A stretch of DNA of 64,000 nucleotides, taken from contig CANLVP010000003.1 of the NCBI GenBank assembly GCA_947494675.1, positions 421,791-485,790 on the forward strand. The letters are read 5' to 3'. Below, one piece after another: positions 28,272 through 37,901 of the stretch. Every line of letters begins with the position of its first letter. Within the stretch, counting starts at the first letter, position 1. Below the pieces are notes generated by a model that ran no database searches, was not told where the DNA came from, and worked only from the letters and a program-made list of their open reading frames with translations. This DNA comes from an uncultured Paracoccaceae bacterium (GTDB taxonomy: Bacteria > Pseudomonadota > Alphaproteobacteria > Rhodobacterales > Rhodobacteraceae). The position numbers were made by a program, and so were the translations under genes.

Positions 28272-29216
28272 CTAGTCGTAAAGGACTGCCGCAATCTCTG
28301 GATCATCCATGTTGTCGGCTGTGTAGTAGTAGAAGCCGGTATCGATGATCTTGGGAACGCTCTTGCCCATGATGGTGTCGACGGCGGCTTTGACGGTTTC
28401 GTAGCCGATGCCAACAGGGTTTTGTGTGATGGCACCCGACATCTGGCCCGACCGCACCGCGGCCTTTTGCGCAGCACCGCTGTCGTAGCCGATGATAACA
28501 ATGCTGGAACCGCTTTCGGTGGCACCATTCAGGACGCCAATGGCAGAGCCTTCGTTGGCACCAAAGATACCCTTCAGATCGGGGTTTGCCGTCAGAATCG
28601 ATTTGGTGATTTCGGTCGATATCAGGTGATCACCACCGCCATACTGGATCGAGACGATTTCGATGTCCGGGTATTTCGCGGCGACTTGTTCCTCAAAGCC
28701 CTGCACGCGTTCAATGCCAGTAACACTAGTTTGGTCGTGCGAGATGATCGCGACCTTCCCGGCGCCGCCTATCGCCTTTGCCATTTCGTCAGCCGCGAGC
28801 GCAGCAGAAGCAAGGTTGTCTGTCGTACAAGTTGTGACGGGCAAATCGCTGGCTACGCCGCTGTCAAAGGCGATGATCGGCACGCCCGCTTCGTCGATGG
28901 TGCGCAGCATTGGGATCGAAGCCTGACTATCGACGGCGGCAAAGCCAATCGCAGCCGGGTTCTTGGCCAGCGCGGCGGCCAGCATGTCGATCTGGCGATC
29001 CACCTGACCTTCGTTGTCGGGACCCTCAAACGTGACATCGACGCCGAATTCGGCGGCGGCCTGTTCTGACCCCAGCTTGACCGCTTGCCAGAACTGGTGC
29101 GAGAAACCCTTTGAGATCAGTGGGATATAGGCGCGTTCCTGGCCGATGGCCACTGTGACGCTTCCCATGACGCTTGCGGCACCCATGCCGGCGATCATTG
29201 TTCTTCTGTTCATCAT
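28272..29216 (-). CDS. CUT2 sugar ABC transporter binding protein, probably L-fucose
   Basis: 314 residues. The N-terminus MMNRRTMIAGMGAASVMGSV carries RR and an Ala/Gly/Val-rich core and resembles a twin-arginine signal, which is uncommon for this family. The mature part is an RbsB-like fold (YIPLISKGFSHQFWQAV, SGVASDLPVTTCTTDNLASA, GIFGANEGSAIG). Start chosen at the first of two ATGs with GGAGG 8 bases upstream. It lies between the permease gene and the FAH gene in the fucose operon, with hairpins on both sides. The ligand is inferred from the operon. Confidence 0.85.
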   Translation of the reverse strand: MMNRRTMIAGMGAASVMGSVTVAIGQERAYIPLISKGFSHQFWQAVKLGSEQAAAEFGVDVTFEGPDNEGQVDRQIDMLAAALAKNPAAIGFAAVDSQASIPMLRTIDEAGVPIIAFDSGVASDLPVTTCTTDNLASAALAADEMAKAIGGAGKVAIISHDQTSVTGIERVQGFEEQVAAKYPDIEIVSIQYGGGDHLISTEITKSILTANPDLKGIFGANEGSAIGVLNGATESGSSIVIIGYDSGAAQKAAVRSGQMSGAITQNPVGIGYETVKAAVDTIMGKSVPKIIDTGFYYYTADNMDDPEIAAVLYD

Positions 29217-29257
29217 TGTTCTTTCCTCCAAGTTGTCATGATGTCGATTGAATGGTC

Positions 29258-29271
29258 GGGGGTTTGCCCCC
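29258..29271. terminator. Small hairpin between the fucose-locus permease and binding-protein genes
   Basis: GGGGG-TTTG-CCCCC. On the plus strand it is followed by TTGTTTTTT and would terminate antisense transcription. On the minus (coding) strand it lies 5' of the binding-protein gene and could be a 5' stabiliser after processing. Confidence 0.5.
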
Positions 29272-29286
29272 TTGTTTTTTGATGGG

Positions 29287-30291
29287 TCAGGCACTTTTCT
29301 TGCGCCTGACAGTATCGGCGTAGACGGCCAGAATGATGATCACGCCGGTCACGACGGTCTGCCATTCTTGTGCGACCGACAGGATGCGCAGCCCGTTGAG
29401 CAAGACCGCCATGATGAGCGCGCCAATCAGCGTGCCCAAGATCGTGCCGCGTCCGCCGGACAGGGATGTGCCGCCAATAACCACAGCGGCAATGGCCTCA
29501 AGCTCGTAGCCAAGGCCCAGCGCGGGCTGCGCAGAATTGAGGCGCGAGGCGATGATCAAACCGCCGATGCCGACGATGGCACCGGACAGGCTGTAGATCG
29601 CGATCTTCCAGCGGTCAGTGTTGACGCCTGAAAGGCGCACCGCCTCTTCGTTGCTGCCCAGCGCAAAGCAATAGCGCCCCAGCACCGTGCGGCTAAGGAT
29701 GTAGGATGCAGCACCCGCCACAAGGAACAGGATCAGCACGCCGTTGGGCACGGGCACAGATGGGATGAATTCACCGATCAGCGACCCGCGCGAGATCATG
29801 TCAAAGCCGGGTGTGTCGTTGAAATAGATGGGGCGTGAACCAGACACCACCAGCGACATGCCCTTAAGAATGAGCATCAGACCAAGGGTCGCGATGAAGG
29901 GCGGGATTTTCATTTTTGCAACCATCGTGCCCGACAGACAGCCCGCAAGCGCGCCAGTGCCGATAGCGGCAACGATGCCAAGGAACATCGGCAACTGCAG
30001 GTAGGTCAGGACAACGCCCGCCATGACGGCACAGAAGGTCATCAATGTGCCGACGGACAAATCGATGCCGCCGGTGATGATGACCAATGTCGCGGCGATG
30101 GCCAGCACGCCGTTGACGGAGGTCGCCTGTAAAATGGCTAGAATATTCGAGGTCTGGAAAAAGTTGGGCGACGCAATGCTGAACCCGATGACCAAGGCCA
30201 CAAGGCTGGCAAAGGCCAGAAGTTTCTGGGTCGCCCCACTTTCGGCCATACGGGCCGAGAGTGTTTGTGGCGTGTCGCTTGTCGCACTCAT
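29287..30291 (-). CDS. CUT2 sugar ABC transporter permease, fucose locus
   Basis: 334 residues, RbsC-like (BPD_transp_2). About ten hydrophobic segments; conserved [20 protein letters not shown], coupling loop [20 protein letters not shown] and [19 protein letters not shown]. Its ATG overlaps the ATPase stop (ATGA). Only one permease gene is present, so the channel is presumably a homodimer. Confidence 0.9.
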   Translation of the reverse strand: MSATSDTPQTLSARMAESGATQKLLAFASLVALVIGFSIASPNFFQTSNILAILQATSVNGVLAIAATLVIITGGIDLSVGTLMTFCAVMAGVVLTYLQLPMFLGIVAAIGTGALAGCLSGTMVAKMKIPPFIATLGLMLILKGMSLVVSGSRPIYFNDTPGFDMISRGSLIGEFIPSVPVPNGVLILFLVAGAASYILSRTVLGRYCFALGSNEEAVRLSGVNTDRWKIAIYSLSGAIVGIGGLIIASRLNSAQPALGLGYELEAIAAVVIGGTSLSGGRGTILGTLIGALIMAVLLNGLRILSVAQEWQTVVTGVIIILAVYADTVRRKKSA

Positions 30292-31814
30292 GCGGTGGCC
30301 TCCTGCGGGGTCGATGTCGTTTGTGTCGCGAGTTTCATGATGTTTTCCTGGCTGGCCTCTTCACGTGACAGGATACCCGTCAGATGGCCTTCGCACATGA
30401 CGGCGATCCGGTGGGACAGGCGCAGCACTTCTGGCAGTTCCGATGAGATCACGATGATGGCTTTGCCCTCTTCGGCGAGCGAGATCATCAGCTTGTAGAT
30501 TTCTGCTTTGGCGCCCACGTCGATGCCACGGGTCGGTTCGTCGAAAATCAGGATGTCGCAATCGCGCAAGAGCCATTTGGCGATGACAATTTTTTGCTGA
30601 TTGCCGCCAGACAAAAGCCGGACCTCCTGGCTGTCGGATGGCGTGCGGATCGTCAGTTGCTTGATGTAGTCTTGGGACGCGTCGCGCATTGCGGGCTCAT
30701 TCAAGACACCGAACTTACTGGTAAAGCGCGGCAGGTGGGTCATCACGACGTTTTCGCGCACGGTCATGCCGGTGGCCAAGCCAAAGTGTTTGCGGTCTTC
30801 GGACAGGTATCCAATGCCAGCGGCGACAGCATCAGCGGGGGACGTGATGTCGACGGGATTATCGTGCACCTTGATGGTGCCGCCATCGCGCGGATCGGCG
30901 CCAAAGATCGCACGGGCCACTTCGGTCCGACCCGCGCCCATGAGGCCCGCGAGGCCCAGAATCTCACCCTTGCGAACAGAAAAGCTGACGTCACGAATAT
31001 CTAGGCCGCGGCTAAGGTTTGCGACTTCAAGCGCGATGGGCGCGGCAGAGACATCCGGCAAGGCCAGCGCGCTTTGATCCAACACGCGGCCCACCATCAT
31101 CGAGATAATCTCGCTGACGGGCGTTGATGCGGCGTCCACGGTTCCGATGGTTTCGCCGTCGCGCATAACTGTTACGCGGTCCGCGATCTGTTCCAACTCG
31201 TCCATCTTGTGGCTGATGTAGATGATCCCCACGCCCTCGTCGCGCAGGCGGCGGACGATGGTGAACAGCTCTGCGATTTCCGCGTCGTTCAGGGCAGCGG
31301 TCGGTTCATCCATGACCAGAACGCGGCTGTTGAAGCTGAGCGCCTTGGCGATTTCCACCATCTGCTGCTTGGCGATGGTCAGGCTGCCGACCATGACGGT
31401 GGGTGACAGATCGAGGTTCATTTGCTCGAAAATGGCGGCAGCATCGCGGTTCAACCGCGCCTCATCCAGACGGCCAAAGCCCAGGCGCGGTTCGCGTCCG
31501 ATATAGATGTTTTGCGCAGCCGTTAGATCATTCATCAGGCTAAGTTCCTGATGGATAATGCAAATACCTGCATCCTGTGCGGCCTTGGGGCCAAGGAATG
31601 TCATCGGGGTGCCGTCAAGCGACACGGTGCCACCATCGGGTTGATAGACGCCCGAGAGTACCTTCATCAGCGTCGATTTTCCGGCACCGTTTTCACCCAT
31701 CAGGGCGTGGACTTCACCGCTGCGCAGATCAAAGCGCACGTCCTTGAGCGCATGCACACCGGGGAAGCGTTTTTCGATGCCGTCCATTGAGATGAGTGCG
31801 GGCGACTGGGACAT
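30288..31814 (-). CDS. CUT2 sugar ABC transporter ATP-binding protein, fucose locus
   Basis: 508 residues with two ABC domains. First domain Walker [10 protein letters not shown], Walker [15 protein letters not shown]. Second domain degenerate Walker [10 protein letters not shown], signature [16 protein letters not shown], Walker [15 protein letters not shown]. Fully typical of RbsA/MglA. Its ATG overlaps the stop of the keto-deoxyfuconate dehydrogenase gene by one base, and its stop overlaps the permease start, so the operon is tightly coupled. Confidence 0.92.
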   Translation of the reverse strand: MSQSPALISMDGIEKRFPGVHALKDVRFDLRSGEVHALMGENGAGKSTLMKVLSGVYQPDGGTVSLDGTPMTFLGPKAAQDAGICIIHQELSLMNDLTAAQNIYIGREPRLGFGRLDEARLNRDAAAIFEQMNLDLSPTVMVGSLTIAKQQMVEIAKALSFNSRVLVMDEPTAALNDAEIAELFTIVRRLRDEGVGIIYISHKMDELEQIADRVTVMRDGETIGTVDAASTPVSEIISMMVGRVLDQSALALPDVSAAPIALEVANLSRGLDIRDVSFSVRKGEILGLAGLMGAGRTEVARAIFGADPRDGGTIKVHDNPVDITSPADAVAAGIGYLSEDRKHFGLATGMTVRENVVMTHLPRFTSKFGVLNEPAMRDASQDYIKQLTIRTPSDSQEVRLLSGGNQQKIVIAKWLLRDCDILIFDEPTRGIDVGAKAEIYKLMISLAEEGKAIIVISSELPEVLRLSHRIAVMCEGHLTGILSREEASQENIMKLATQTTSTPQEATA

Positions 31815-32563
31815 CAGATCGTGACCCCACCGTCGACAAGGAAAGCCTGTCCGGTGACAAAACGGCTGTCGTCGGACAGCAGATAGCGGATCATCGGGAC
31901 CATATCCTCGACCGTGCCAAGCCGCCCCATGGGCTGGCGCGCGATGAAGTCTTTTTGCGCCTGCACCGGGTCAGGTGCACCGTCGATCCGACCCCGAAGG
32001 GACGGCGTATCAATCGTTCCGGGACAGAGCGCATTGCAGCGCACACCTTGCTGCACAAAATCAGCGGCCACAGCTTTAGTTAGGCCGATCACCGCCGCCT
32101 TCGTCGCACCATATGCAGTCCGGTTAGGGAACCCCTTAATCGAAGAGGCCATGGAGGCCATGTTTAGGATCGCGACGGACCCGGTTTCCCTGGCGCGGTC
32201 TAGCATGCCCGGCAGAAACGCGCGGGTGATGCGCACCATGGAAGTCACATTAAGATCAAGGCTTTGCGCCCATGCGGCATCATCCATATCGAGGATCGTC
32301 CCGTGATGGACGATACCTGCGCAATTGAACAATCCGTCCAAGCTCGGCGTCTCTGCTGCAAGCTGCAATATTGCCGCAGGATCGGTGACATCGAGAACGT
32401 GAGTCGTGAGCCGACCGCTGACATCTGGAAGTGCGTTCAAGAGGTCAGGATTCACGTCCGTGGCGACGACATTTGCGCCCGCCTCGGCCAGTGCGATCGC
32501 ACTCGCGCCGCCCATGCCCTGCCCTGCGGCAGTCACAAGCAGAGTCTTCCCCTCCATGGACAC
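31814..32563 (-). CDS. 2-keto-3-deoxy-L-fuconate dehydrogenase (SDR family)
   Basis: 249 residues. SDR with TAAGQGMG at the nucleotide site, NCAGIVHHG and YGATK. The segments [34 protein letters not shown] and [14 protein letters not shown] are characteristic of keto-deoxyfuconate dehydrogenases, which oxidise 2-keto-3-deoxy-L-fuconate to the 2,4-diketo acid. GTG at 32563 is chosen because GGAGGAGG lies 7 bases upstream; an ATG two codons later is the alternative. First gene of the L-fucose operon, divergent from iclR. Confidence 0.87.
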   Translation of the reverse strand: MSMEGKTLLVTAAGQGMGGASAIALAEAGANVVATDVNPDLLNALPDVSGRLTTHVLDVTDPAAILQLAAETPSLDGLFNCAGIVHHGTILDMDDAAWAQSLDLNVTSMVRITRAFLPGMLDRARETGSVAILNMASMASSIKGFPNRTAYGATKAAVIGLTKAVAADFVQQGVRCNALCPGTIDTPSLRGRIDGAPDPVQAQKDFIARQPMGRLGTVEDMVPMIRYLLSDDSRFVTGQAFLVDGGVTI

Positions 32564-32590
32564 GTGCAATCCTCCTCCCAGTCGGATTTT

Positions 32591-32624
32591 GATCAAATAT
32601 GGTCATACTGTTCATATATGGTCA
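32591..32624. promoter_or_regulatory. Direct-repeat site between the fucose operon and iclR
   Basis: ATATGGTCA occurs at 32597-32605 and again at 32616-32624, 19 bases apart (about two helical turns), in the AT-rich divergent promoter region. A tandem site recognised by the neighbouring IclR protein is likely; not proven. Confidence 0.5.
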
Positions 32625-32680
32625 ATGGCCTTTTTGGCAAAAACATGCTTCCATCCCCCAAGACGACAATGGACTCGCAG

Positions 32681-33448
32681 ATGAACACAGCAGTTAAAGA
32701 CACCAAATACCGTGCCCCAGCCCTTGATAAGGGCCTTGATATCCTTGAACTTTTGGCGGAACAGCCAGCCGGGATGACCCGGGGGGAAATCGTCAAGGCA
32801 CTTGAGCGGGGGCCGAGCGAAATCTACCGGATGCTCGAACGCTTGGTCGTGCGCGGCTATGTCGGTCGGTCGCTGGAGGGGGATCGCTATGCGCTGACGA
32901 TCAAACTTTTTCAGCTTGGATCAACCTTTCCACCCCTGCGACGGCTTGTAGCGCAGGCGCAGCCGCTGCTCGATTCCTTTGCGCAAAGGACCGGGCAGTC
33001 GGTGCATTTGGTGACCCCTGATCTTGGGCAGACCTATGTTGTGGCGCAGGCGACGGGATCGTCGCCGTGGGAATTCCGGCTCAGGCTGGGCGCAGAACTG
33101 GACCTTTTCGCAACCGGTTCGGGCCAGACCCTTTTGGCGTTCATGACGGATATTCAACGGGAACATACGCTCAAAATCCGGGGCGGGCGGCGCAAGAGCA
33201 TTGATGCGGCACTGCAATCAGAGCTTCAGGAGATCAAGGCCCGCGGCTACCGCATGGCACCAAGTCAGCAGCTTGTTGGTGTCATCGACATTTCGGTGCC
33301 CGTTCTGGGGGCCGGTCAAGAGCCGCTGGGCGTCATGACCTGTCCGTTCCTGCCGCGCATTGGCGAAACCAGCGAGAGCATTGAGGATCAAAAGGAAGCT
33401 TGCGTCGCGACGCTTCTCGCGACCTCAGAAAAGCTGAGCCTATATTAG
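32681..33448 (+). CDS. IclR-family transcriptional regulator of the L-fucose operon
   Basis: 255 residues. Winged helix-turn-helix at about residues 15-75 ([37 protein letters not shown]), then the IclR effector-binding domain ([39 protein letters not shown]). It is divergent from the fucose catabolic operon and is its probable regulator, with a pathway intermediate as effector. The start is uncertain: ATGs at 32645 and 32669 are in frame and none has a strong ribosome-binding site; 32681 best fits the family N-terminus. Confidence 0.85.
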   Translation: MNTAVKDTKYRAPALDKGLDILELLAEQPAGMTRGEIVKALERGPSEIYRMLERLVVRGYVGRSLEGDRYALTIKLFQLGSTFPPLRRLVAQAQPLLDSFAQRTGQSVHLVTPDLGQTYVVAQATGSSPWEFRLRLGAELDLFATGSGQTLLAFMTDIQREHTLKIRGGRRKSIDAALQSELQEIKARGYRMAPSQQLVGVIDISVPVLGAGQEPLGVMTCPFLPRIGETSESIEDQKEACVATLLATSEKLSLY

Positions 33449-33505
33449 CGAAATTGGCCTACGTTACGCGCGGTTTGTGCTTTCACTGGGGCCGCGTGGT
33501 GCATA

Positions 33506-33515
33506 TGGTATACCA
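33506..33515. promoter_or_regulatory. TGGTATACCA operator, copy 1
   Basis: Perfect 10-bp palindrome, 27 bases before the GTG of the IlvD/Edd dehydratase gene. One of five identical copies between 33.5 and 53.7 kb; matches the core of the UxuR/ExuR consensus (AAATTGGTATACCAATTT) known from E. coli. Confidence 0.75.
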
Positions 33516-33542
33516 AGATTCCACGCCAAGAAGGAGCCAGGT

Positions 33543-35339
33543 GTGCCGAAGATAAACCCAAATGACCTGCGGTCACGCAAGTGGTTCGATAACCCAGACA
33601 ATCCCGAGATGACCGCGCTTTATCTTGAGCGCTATCTGAACTACGGGCTGACCCGCGAAGAGCTGCAATCGGGCAAGCCGATCATTGCGATCGCGCAAAC
33701 CGGCAGTGACCTGAGCCCCTGCAACCGCCACCATATTGAGTTGGCGAAACGTGTGCGTGACGGGATCATCGCGGCAGGTGGCGTGCCGCTTGAGGTCCCC
33801 GTTCATCCCATTCAGGAAACCGGCAAACGCCCGACTGCGAGCCTTGATCGCAACCTTGCTTACCTAAGTCTGACGGAATCACTGTTTGGCTATCCGCTGG
33901 ATGGCGTTGTGCTGATGATCGGCTGTGACAAGACAACGCCTGCGCTGTTGATGGCTGCGGCCACGGTCAACATCCCCGCGATTGCCTTGTCGGTTGGTCC
34001 GATGTTGAACGGCTGGCACGAAGGCGAACGGGCAGGATCAGGCACCGTGATCTGGAAAGCGCGGGAACGACTCGCATCGGGCGAGATCAACGACGAAGAA
34101 TTCATTGAGATCGCTGCCGCTGCGGCCCCGTCTGTCGGCTATTGCAACACCATGGGCACGGCCACCACGATGAATTCGCTGGCAGAGGCTTTGGGGATGC
34201 AATTGCCCGGCTCTGCTGCCATCCCCGCCACCTACCGCGAGCGCCCGCAGATCAGCTATGAGACCGGCAAGCGCATCGTGGACATGGTGTGGGAAGACAT
34301 GCGCCCGTCTACGATCATGACCCGTGAGGCGTTTGAGAATGCGGTTGTCGTGAATTCCGCGATTGGCGGGTCGACCAATGCGCCGATCCACCTGAATGCG
34401 ATTGCGCGGCATTTGGATGTGCCGCTGAATAACGAGGATTGGCAGGCCGTCGGGCATGACATTCCGCTGCTGGTGAACCTGCAACCGGCAGGCAAATATC
34501 TGGGTGAGGATTTTCACCGCGCAGGCGGCGTGCCTGCGGTCATCGCAGAGCTTTTGGCGCACGGGCTTTTGCCCCACCCCGATGCGGTGACAACCAACGG
34601 CAAAACCATGGTCGAAAACTGCGCGTTGCGTCCGTCAACGAATGATGATGTCATCATGAGCGTGAGCGCCCCGCTGAAAGCGGAAGCCGGGTTTGTGAAC
34701 CTCAAGGGCAATCTCTTTGACAGCGCGATCATGAAGACCAGCGTGATTGGGCCTGCGTTCCGGGAGGCTTATCTGTCGAACCCCGATGACCCGGACGCCT
34801 TTGAAGGCCGCGCCGTGGTGTTTGACGGGCCGGAAGACTACCATCACCGCATCGATGATCCGGCGGAGAATATCGATGCAAATTGCATACTGGTGATGCG
34901 AGGGGCCGGGCCAAAGGGGTATCCCGGTGCGGCAGAGGTCGTGAACATGCGCGCGCCTGCCTATCTGCTTAAGCAGGGGATCGAGGCATTGCCTTGCATC
35001 GGGGACGGGCGTCAGTCAGGCACATCGGGGTCGCCTTCGATCCTCAATGCCTCGCCCGAGGCTGCGGACAACGGCGGCTTGGCGCTTTTGCAAACGGGCG
35101 ACACGATCCGCATTGATCTGCGCAAATGCACGGCGGATATTCTGATCTCGGATGCGGAACTGGCCAGCCGGACCGAGGCGTTGATGGCGGCGGGTGGCTT
35201 CCCCATTCCGGTGAGCCAATCGCCTTGGCAGCAGTATTTCCGGGACATGGTGCAGCCTCTGTCCGAGGGGATGACCCTGCGGGATGCGACCGATTATCAG
35301 GACATCGCCCGCAAAGGATTGCCGCGCGACAATCACTAA
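33543..35339 (+). CDS. IlvD/Edd-family sugar-acid dehydratase
   Basis: 598 residues. Iron-sulfur dehydratase: cysteines in [26 protein letters not shown] and [20 protein letters not shown], then LPGSAAIPA. Length and the N-terminus ([20 protein letters not shown]) fit the pentonate/hexonate dehydratase branch (arabinonate, xylonate, galactonate) rather than true IlvD of branched-chain synthesis. GTG at 33543 is used, with AAGGAG 8 bases upstream. It forms its own transcription unit with a TGGTATACCA site just before the gene and a hairpin after it. Substrate not assignable from sequence. Confidence 0.87.
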   Translation: MPKINPNDLRSRKWFDNPDNPEMTALYLERYLNYGLTREELQSGKPIIAIAQTGSDLSPCNRHHIELAKRVRDGIIAAGGVPLEVPVHPIQETGKRPTASLDRNLAYLSLTESLFGYPLDGVVLMIGCDKTTPALLMAAATVNIPAIALSVGPMLNGWHEGERAGSGTVIWKARERLASGEINDEEFIEIAAAAAPSVGYCNTMGTATTMNSLAEALGMQLPGSAAIPATYRERPQISYETGKRIVDMVWEDMRPSTIMTREAFENAVVVNSAIGGSTNAPIHLNAIARHLDVPLNNEDWQAVGHDIPLLVNLQPAGKYLGEDFHRAGGVPAVIAELLAHGLLPHPDAVTTNGKTMVENCALRPSTNDDVIMSVSAPLKAEAGFVNLKGNLFDSAIMKTSVIGPAFREAYLSNPDDPDAFEGRAVVFDGPEDYHHRIDDPAENIDANCILVMRGAGPKGYPGAAEVVNMRAPAYLLKQGIEALPCIGDGRQSGTSGSPSILNASPEAADNGGLALLQTGDTIRIDLRKCTADILISDAELASRTEALMAAGGFPIPVSQSPWQQYFRDMVQPLSEGMTLRDATDYQDIARKGLPRDNH

Positions 35340-35349
35340 GGTTTAGGGC

Positions 35350-35367
35350 GGGGCCAAGCGCGGCCCC
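35350..35367. terminator. Bidirectional terminator hairpin between convergent genes
   Basis: GGGGCC-AAGCGC-GGCCCC, 11 bases after the dehydratase stop and 10 bases beyond the end of the convergent hydroxyacid dehydrogenase gene. A weakly U-rich stretch (ACTTGTTCCTT) follows on the plus strand. Confidence 0.6.
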
Positions 35368-35376
35368 ACTTGTTCC

Positions 35377-36339
35377 TTACATGCCCTGACACTCCGGCAC
35401 CGGGCTGATCACGGTCTTGTTGGCCAGAAACTGCGTCAGGTTCTCCACCGCCAGATTGCCCATGGCGGCGCGTGTCTCAACCGTGGCGCTGCCGACGTGG
35501 GGCAAGAGCGTGACCTGATCCATCTCGAAAAGCGCGGCAGGCACCTGCGGTTCTTTTTCAAAGACATCAAGGCCGGCGTTGCCAAGTCGCCCGTCCTGCA
35601 GCGCTTTGACCAGCTCAACCTCGTCCACGACAGTGCCGCGCCCGACGTTGATCAAGGTCCCATCGGGGCCAAGCGCATCCATCACGTCGCGGTTCACAAG
35701 GTGATGGGTCGCGGCCCCACCCGGCGTGATGCAGAAAAACACATCCACGTCGCGGGCCATGTCCAGCAGGCTGTCGTAATAACGGTAAGCCACGTCCGGT
35801 TTCTTGTTGCGACTGTGATAGCTGATGTCGGCGTTGAACACGGCGAGCCTGCGCGCGAGCTCTTCACCGATGCGACCAAGGCCCAGAATGCCGACCTTGC
35901 GATCATCAATGGAATGGGTCAGGGCCGCGTTGCCTTCGGGCCATTTGCCGCTGCGGACAAGGCGGTCATCGCGGACAAGGCGGCGGCTGGTGGCCAGCCA
36001 CAACATCAACGCGGTATTCGCGACCTCTGCGTTCAACACGTTGGGCGTATGTGTCACCACGATCCCGCGGCCGGCACAATCCGCCGCATCGATGTTGTCA
36101 TAGCCAACGCCGTAGCAGGAAATGACCTCAATCGACGGGAGGTGCTTCATCACATCGGGCCGCACACCCCAATGGCCGTCGGTCAAAACGTAAGTCATGT
36201 CCGCGCCGTTCGCCGCCAGCCAGGCTTGTTCGTCGGCTTGCTTGGCAAGCTGGTGGATCGTGAACTTTTGTTCCAGTGCGGCTTGCATTGGTGGTGACAT
36301 ACCGCCGCCAATGACCAGAAGGTTTGGGTTGCCCATCAT
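35377..36339 (-). CDS. D-isomer-specific 2-hydroxyacid dehydrogenase
   Basis: 320 residues. NAD-binding motif GILGLGRIGEELARRL, catalytic Arg in NVGRGTVVDE, Glu in LDVFEKEPQVP and His in LLPHVGSATVETRAAM. It reduces a 2-oxo acid such as hydroxypyruvate, glyoxylate or a 2-oxo sugar acid, or runs in reverse. Two adjacent ATGs give MMGNPN; AAGGA lies just upstream. Third gene of the SDR-SDR-dehydrogenase unit that starts behind the TGGTATACCA site at 37859. Confidence 0.88.
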   Translation of the reverse strand: MMGNPNLLVIGGGMSPPMQAALEQKFTIHQLAKQADEQAWLAANGADMTYVLTDGHWGVRPDVMKHLPSIEVISCYGVGYDNIDAADCAGRGIVVTHTPNVLNAEVANTALMLWLATSRRLVRDDRLVRSGKWPEGNAALTHSIDDRKVGILGLGRIGEELARRLAVFNADISYHSRNKKPDVAYRYYDSLLDMARDVDVFFCITPGGAATHHLVNRDVMDALGPDGTLINVGRGTVVDEVELVKALQDGRLGNAGLDVFEKEPQVPAALFEMDQVTLLPHVGSATVETRAAMGNLAVENLTQFLANKTVISPVPECQGM

Positions 36340-36354
36340 CCGTTCCTTTTCATA

Positions 36355-37083
36355 TCAATAAGTGGCGCGGCCGCCCGAAAGATCAAAGACGGCACCAGTC
36401 GAGAATGTGTTTTCGGCCGAGACGGCCCAGACGATCATCTTCGCCGCTTCTTCGACCTCAAGAAACCGTCCGCGTGGAATTTTCGACAGCATATAGTCGA
36501 TATGTTCCTGTGACATCTGGTCAAAGATGCGCGTGCGGGCCGCCGCCGGTGTGACACAGTTCACCGCGATATCCATATCGGCGAGTTCTTTGCCCAGCGA
36601 TTTGGTCAGCCCAATCACGCCCGCCTTGGACGCCGAATAGGCAGAGGCGTTTGGATTGCCCTCTTTGCCCGCGACAGAGGCCACATTCAGGATGCGGCCA
36701 TAGCCTTTGGCCTTCATCCCCGGCACACAGACCTTGTTCACGAAGAATGTGCCGGTCAGGTTGATGTCGACGACCGCGCGCCATGCGTCCACGTCATAAT
36801 CCTCAACCGTCGCATTTGGCCCGGCGATCCCGGCGCTGTTCACAAGGATTGTTGGCGTGTCCACATCGGCGCAGGTCTTGGCGTAGGCGGCTTGTACGGA
36901 GGCAAGATCAGTGATGTCGCAGGCAATCGCCGTGCCGCCAATCTTGTCCATCGCGGCGGCGTTGCCTTGATCCACGTCCCAGCTGACAACCTTGACGCCC
37001 TTTTGGGCCAAGAGTTCAGCGACAGCAAAGCCGATGCCCTGTGCGGCACCGGTGACAACGGCGGTTTGCCCTTGAAATTCCAT
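36355..37083 (-). CDS. SDR family oxidoreductase
   Basis: 242 residues. TGAAQGIGFA nucleotide motif, NSAGIAG, catalytic YSASK, and a C-terminal GAVFDLSGGRATY. Resembles FabG/gluconate 5-dehydrogenase-type SDRs that act on sugar acids, but the substrate cannot be read from the sequence. ATG at 37083 follows the upstream SDR stop by 3 bases; a GTG one codon earlier is possible. Second gene of the three-gene unit. Confidence 0.85.
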   Translation of the reverse strand: MEFQGQTAVVTGAAQGIGFAVAELLAQKGVKVVSWDVDQGNAAAMDKIGGTAIACDITDLASVQAAYAKTCADVDTPTILVNSAGIAGPNATVEDYDVDAWRAVVDINLTGTFFVNKVCVPGMKAKGYGRILNVASVAGKEGNPNASAYSASKAGVIGLTKSLGKELADMDIAVNCVTPAAARTRIFDQMSQEHIDYMLSKIPRGRFLEVEEAAKMIVWAVSAENTFSTGAVFDLSGGRATY

Positions 37084-37086
37084 CAC

Positions 37087-37818
37087 TTATCCTCGTCCGA
37101 TGTAGGGCATGGCACTGGCCATGACGGTCATGAATTGGACGTTCGCATCCAGCGGCAGGCTCGCCATATGCAAGACCGAGGATGCGACGTTCTTGACGTC
37201 CATCACCGGTTCAACGGCCATGGATCCATCCGCTTGCGGCACGCCTTGGGTCATCGCTTGCGCCATGTCGGTCAGGGCGTTGCCCACGTCAATTTGTCCG
37301 CAGGCGATGTTAAACGCCCGCCCATCCAACGACACGGTCCGGGTCAGCCCCGTCACCGCGTGCTTGGACGCGGTATAAGCGGCAGAACCCCAGCGCGGCA
37401 TCTGCGCCGAGATCGATCCGTTGTTGATGATCCGCCCACCCTGCGGCGTCTGTTTGCGCATGATGCCAAAGGCCTCCCGCGCGGCGATGAAAGCTCCCAT
37501 GACGTTGACGTCGATCAGGGTGCGGATTTCGCTGACGTCGAGTTCATCAAGCGGCGCGCCTTTGAGGCTGACACCGGCATTGTTGAAAAGCGCGTCGAGG
37601 TGACCCCAATGCTGCGAGGCTTTGCCAAAGGCCGCGGCCACTTCAGCCTCATTCGTCACATCGCAGGGCAGGACCAGCGCACCACTGTCGCCTGCGGTCT
37701 CTGCCAGCGGTGCCTCGCGACGGCCCACAAGGCCCACATCCCAGCCCGCGTCCATGAATGCATGCGCTGTGGCCCGACCGATACCGCTTCCGGCCCCTGT
37801 GATAATGATGGATGGCAT
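37087..37818 (-). CDS. SDR family oxidoreductase
   Basis: 243 residues. ITGAGSGIGRATAH nucleotide motif, NNAGVS, the catalytic Ser of NNGSISAQMPRW and YTASK. Differs clearly from its neighbour SDR, so the two are not a recent duplication. AGGAGA lies 9 bases before ATG at 37818. First gene of the three-gene unit; the palindrome at 37859-37868 is 40 bases upstream. Likely oxidises a sugar acid or aldose in the acid-sugar regulon. Confidence 0.85.
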   Translation of the reverse strand: MPSIIITGAGSGIGRATAHAFMDAGWDVGLVGRREAPLAETAGDSGALVLPCDVTNEAEVAAAFGKASQHWGHLDALFNNAGVSLKGAPLDELDVSEIRTLIDVNVMGAFIAAREAFGIMRKQTPQGGRIINNGSISAQMPRWGSAAYTASKHAVTGLTRTVSLDGRAFNIACGQIDVGNALTDMAQAMTQGVPQADGSMAVEPVMDVKNVASSVLHMASLPLDANVQFMTVMASAMPYIGRG

Positions 37819-37858
37819 ATCGTGTCTCCTTTTGTCGCGCTGCGTCAGGCTCGCAACT

Positions 37859-37868
37859 TGGTATACCA
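37859..37868. promoter_or_regulatory. TGGTATACCA operator, copy 2
   Basis: Extends to the 12-bp palindrome TTGGTATACCAA (37858-37869). It is 40 bases before the SDR ATG and 33 bases beyond the stop of the enolase-family gene, so a promoter inside the minus-strand gene cluster is implied. Confidence 0.75.
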
Positions 37869-37901
37869 AATGCAAGCCAAATCAAGCGGCCTATTGATGG
37901 A

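Noticed and set aside
33543-35339. Housekeeping dihydroxy-acid dehydratase of branched-chain synthesis
   Set aside because: The N-terminal pattern, the operator shared with sugar-acid genes and the catabolic context favour the pentonate/hexonate dehydratase branch.
36355-37818. Tandem SDR genes as a recent duplication
   Set aside because: Their nucleotide-binding loops, active-site surroundings and C-termini differ clearly; they are old paralogues.
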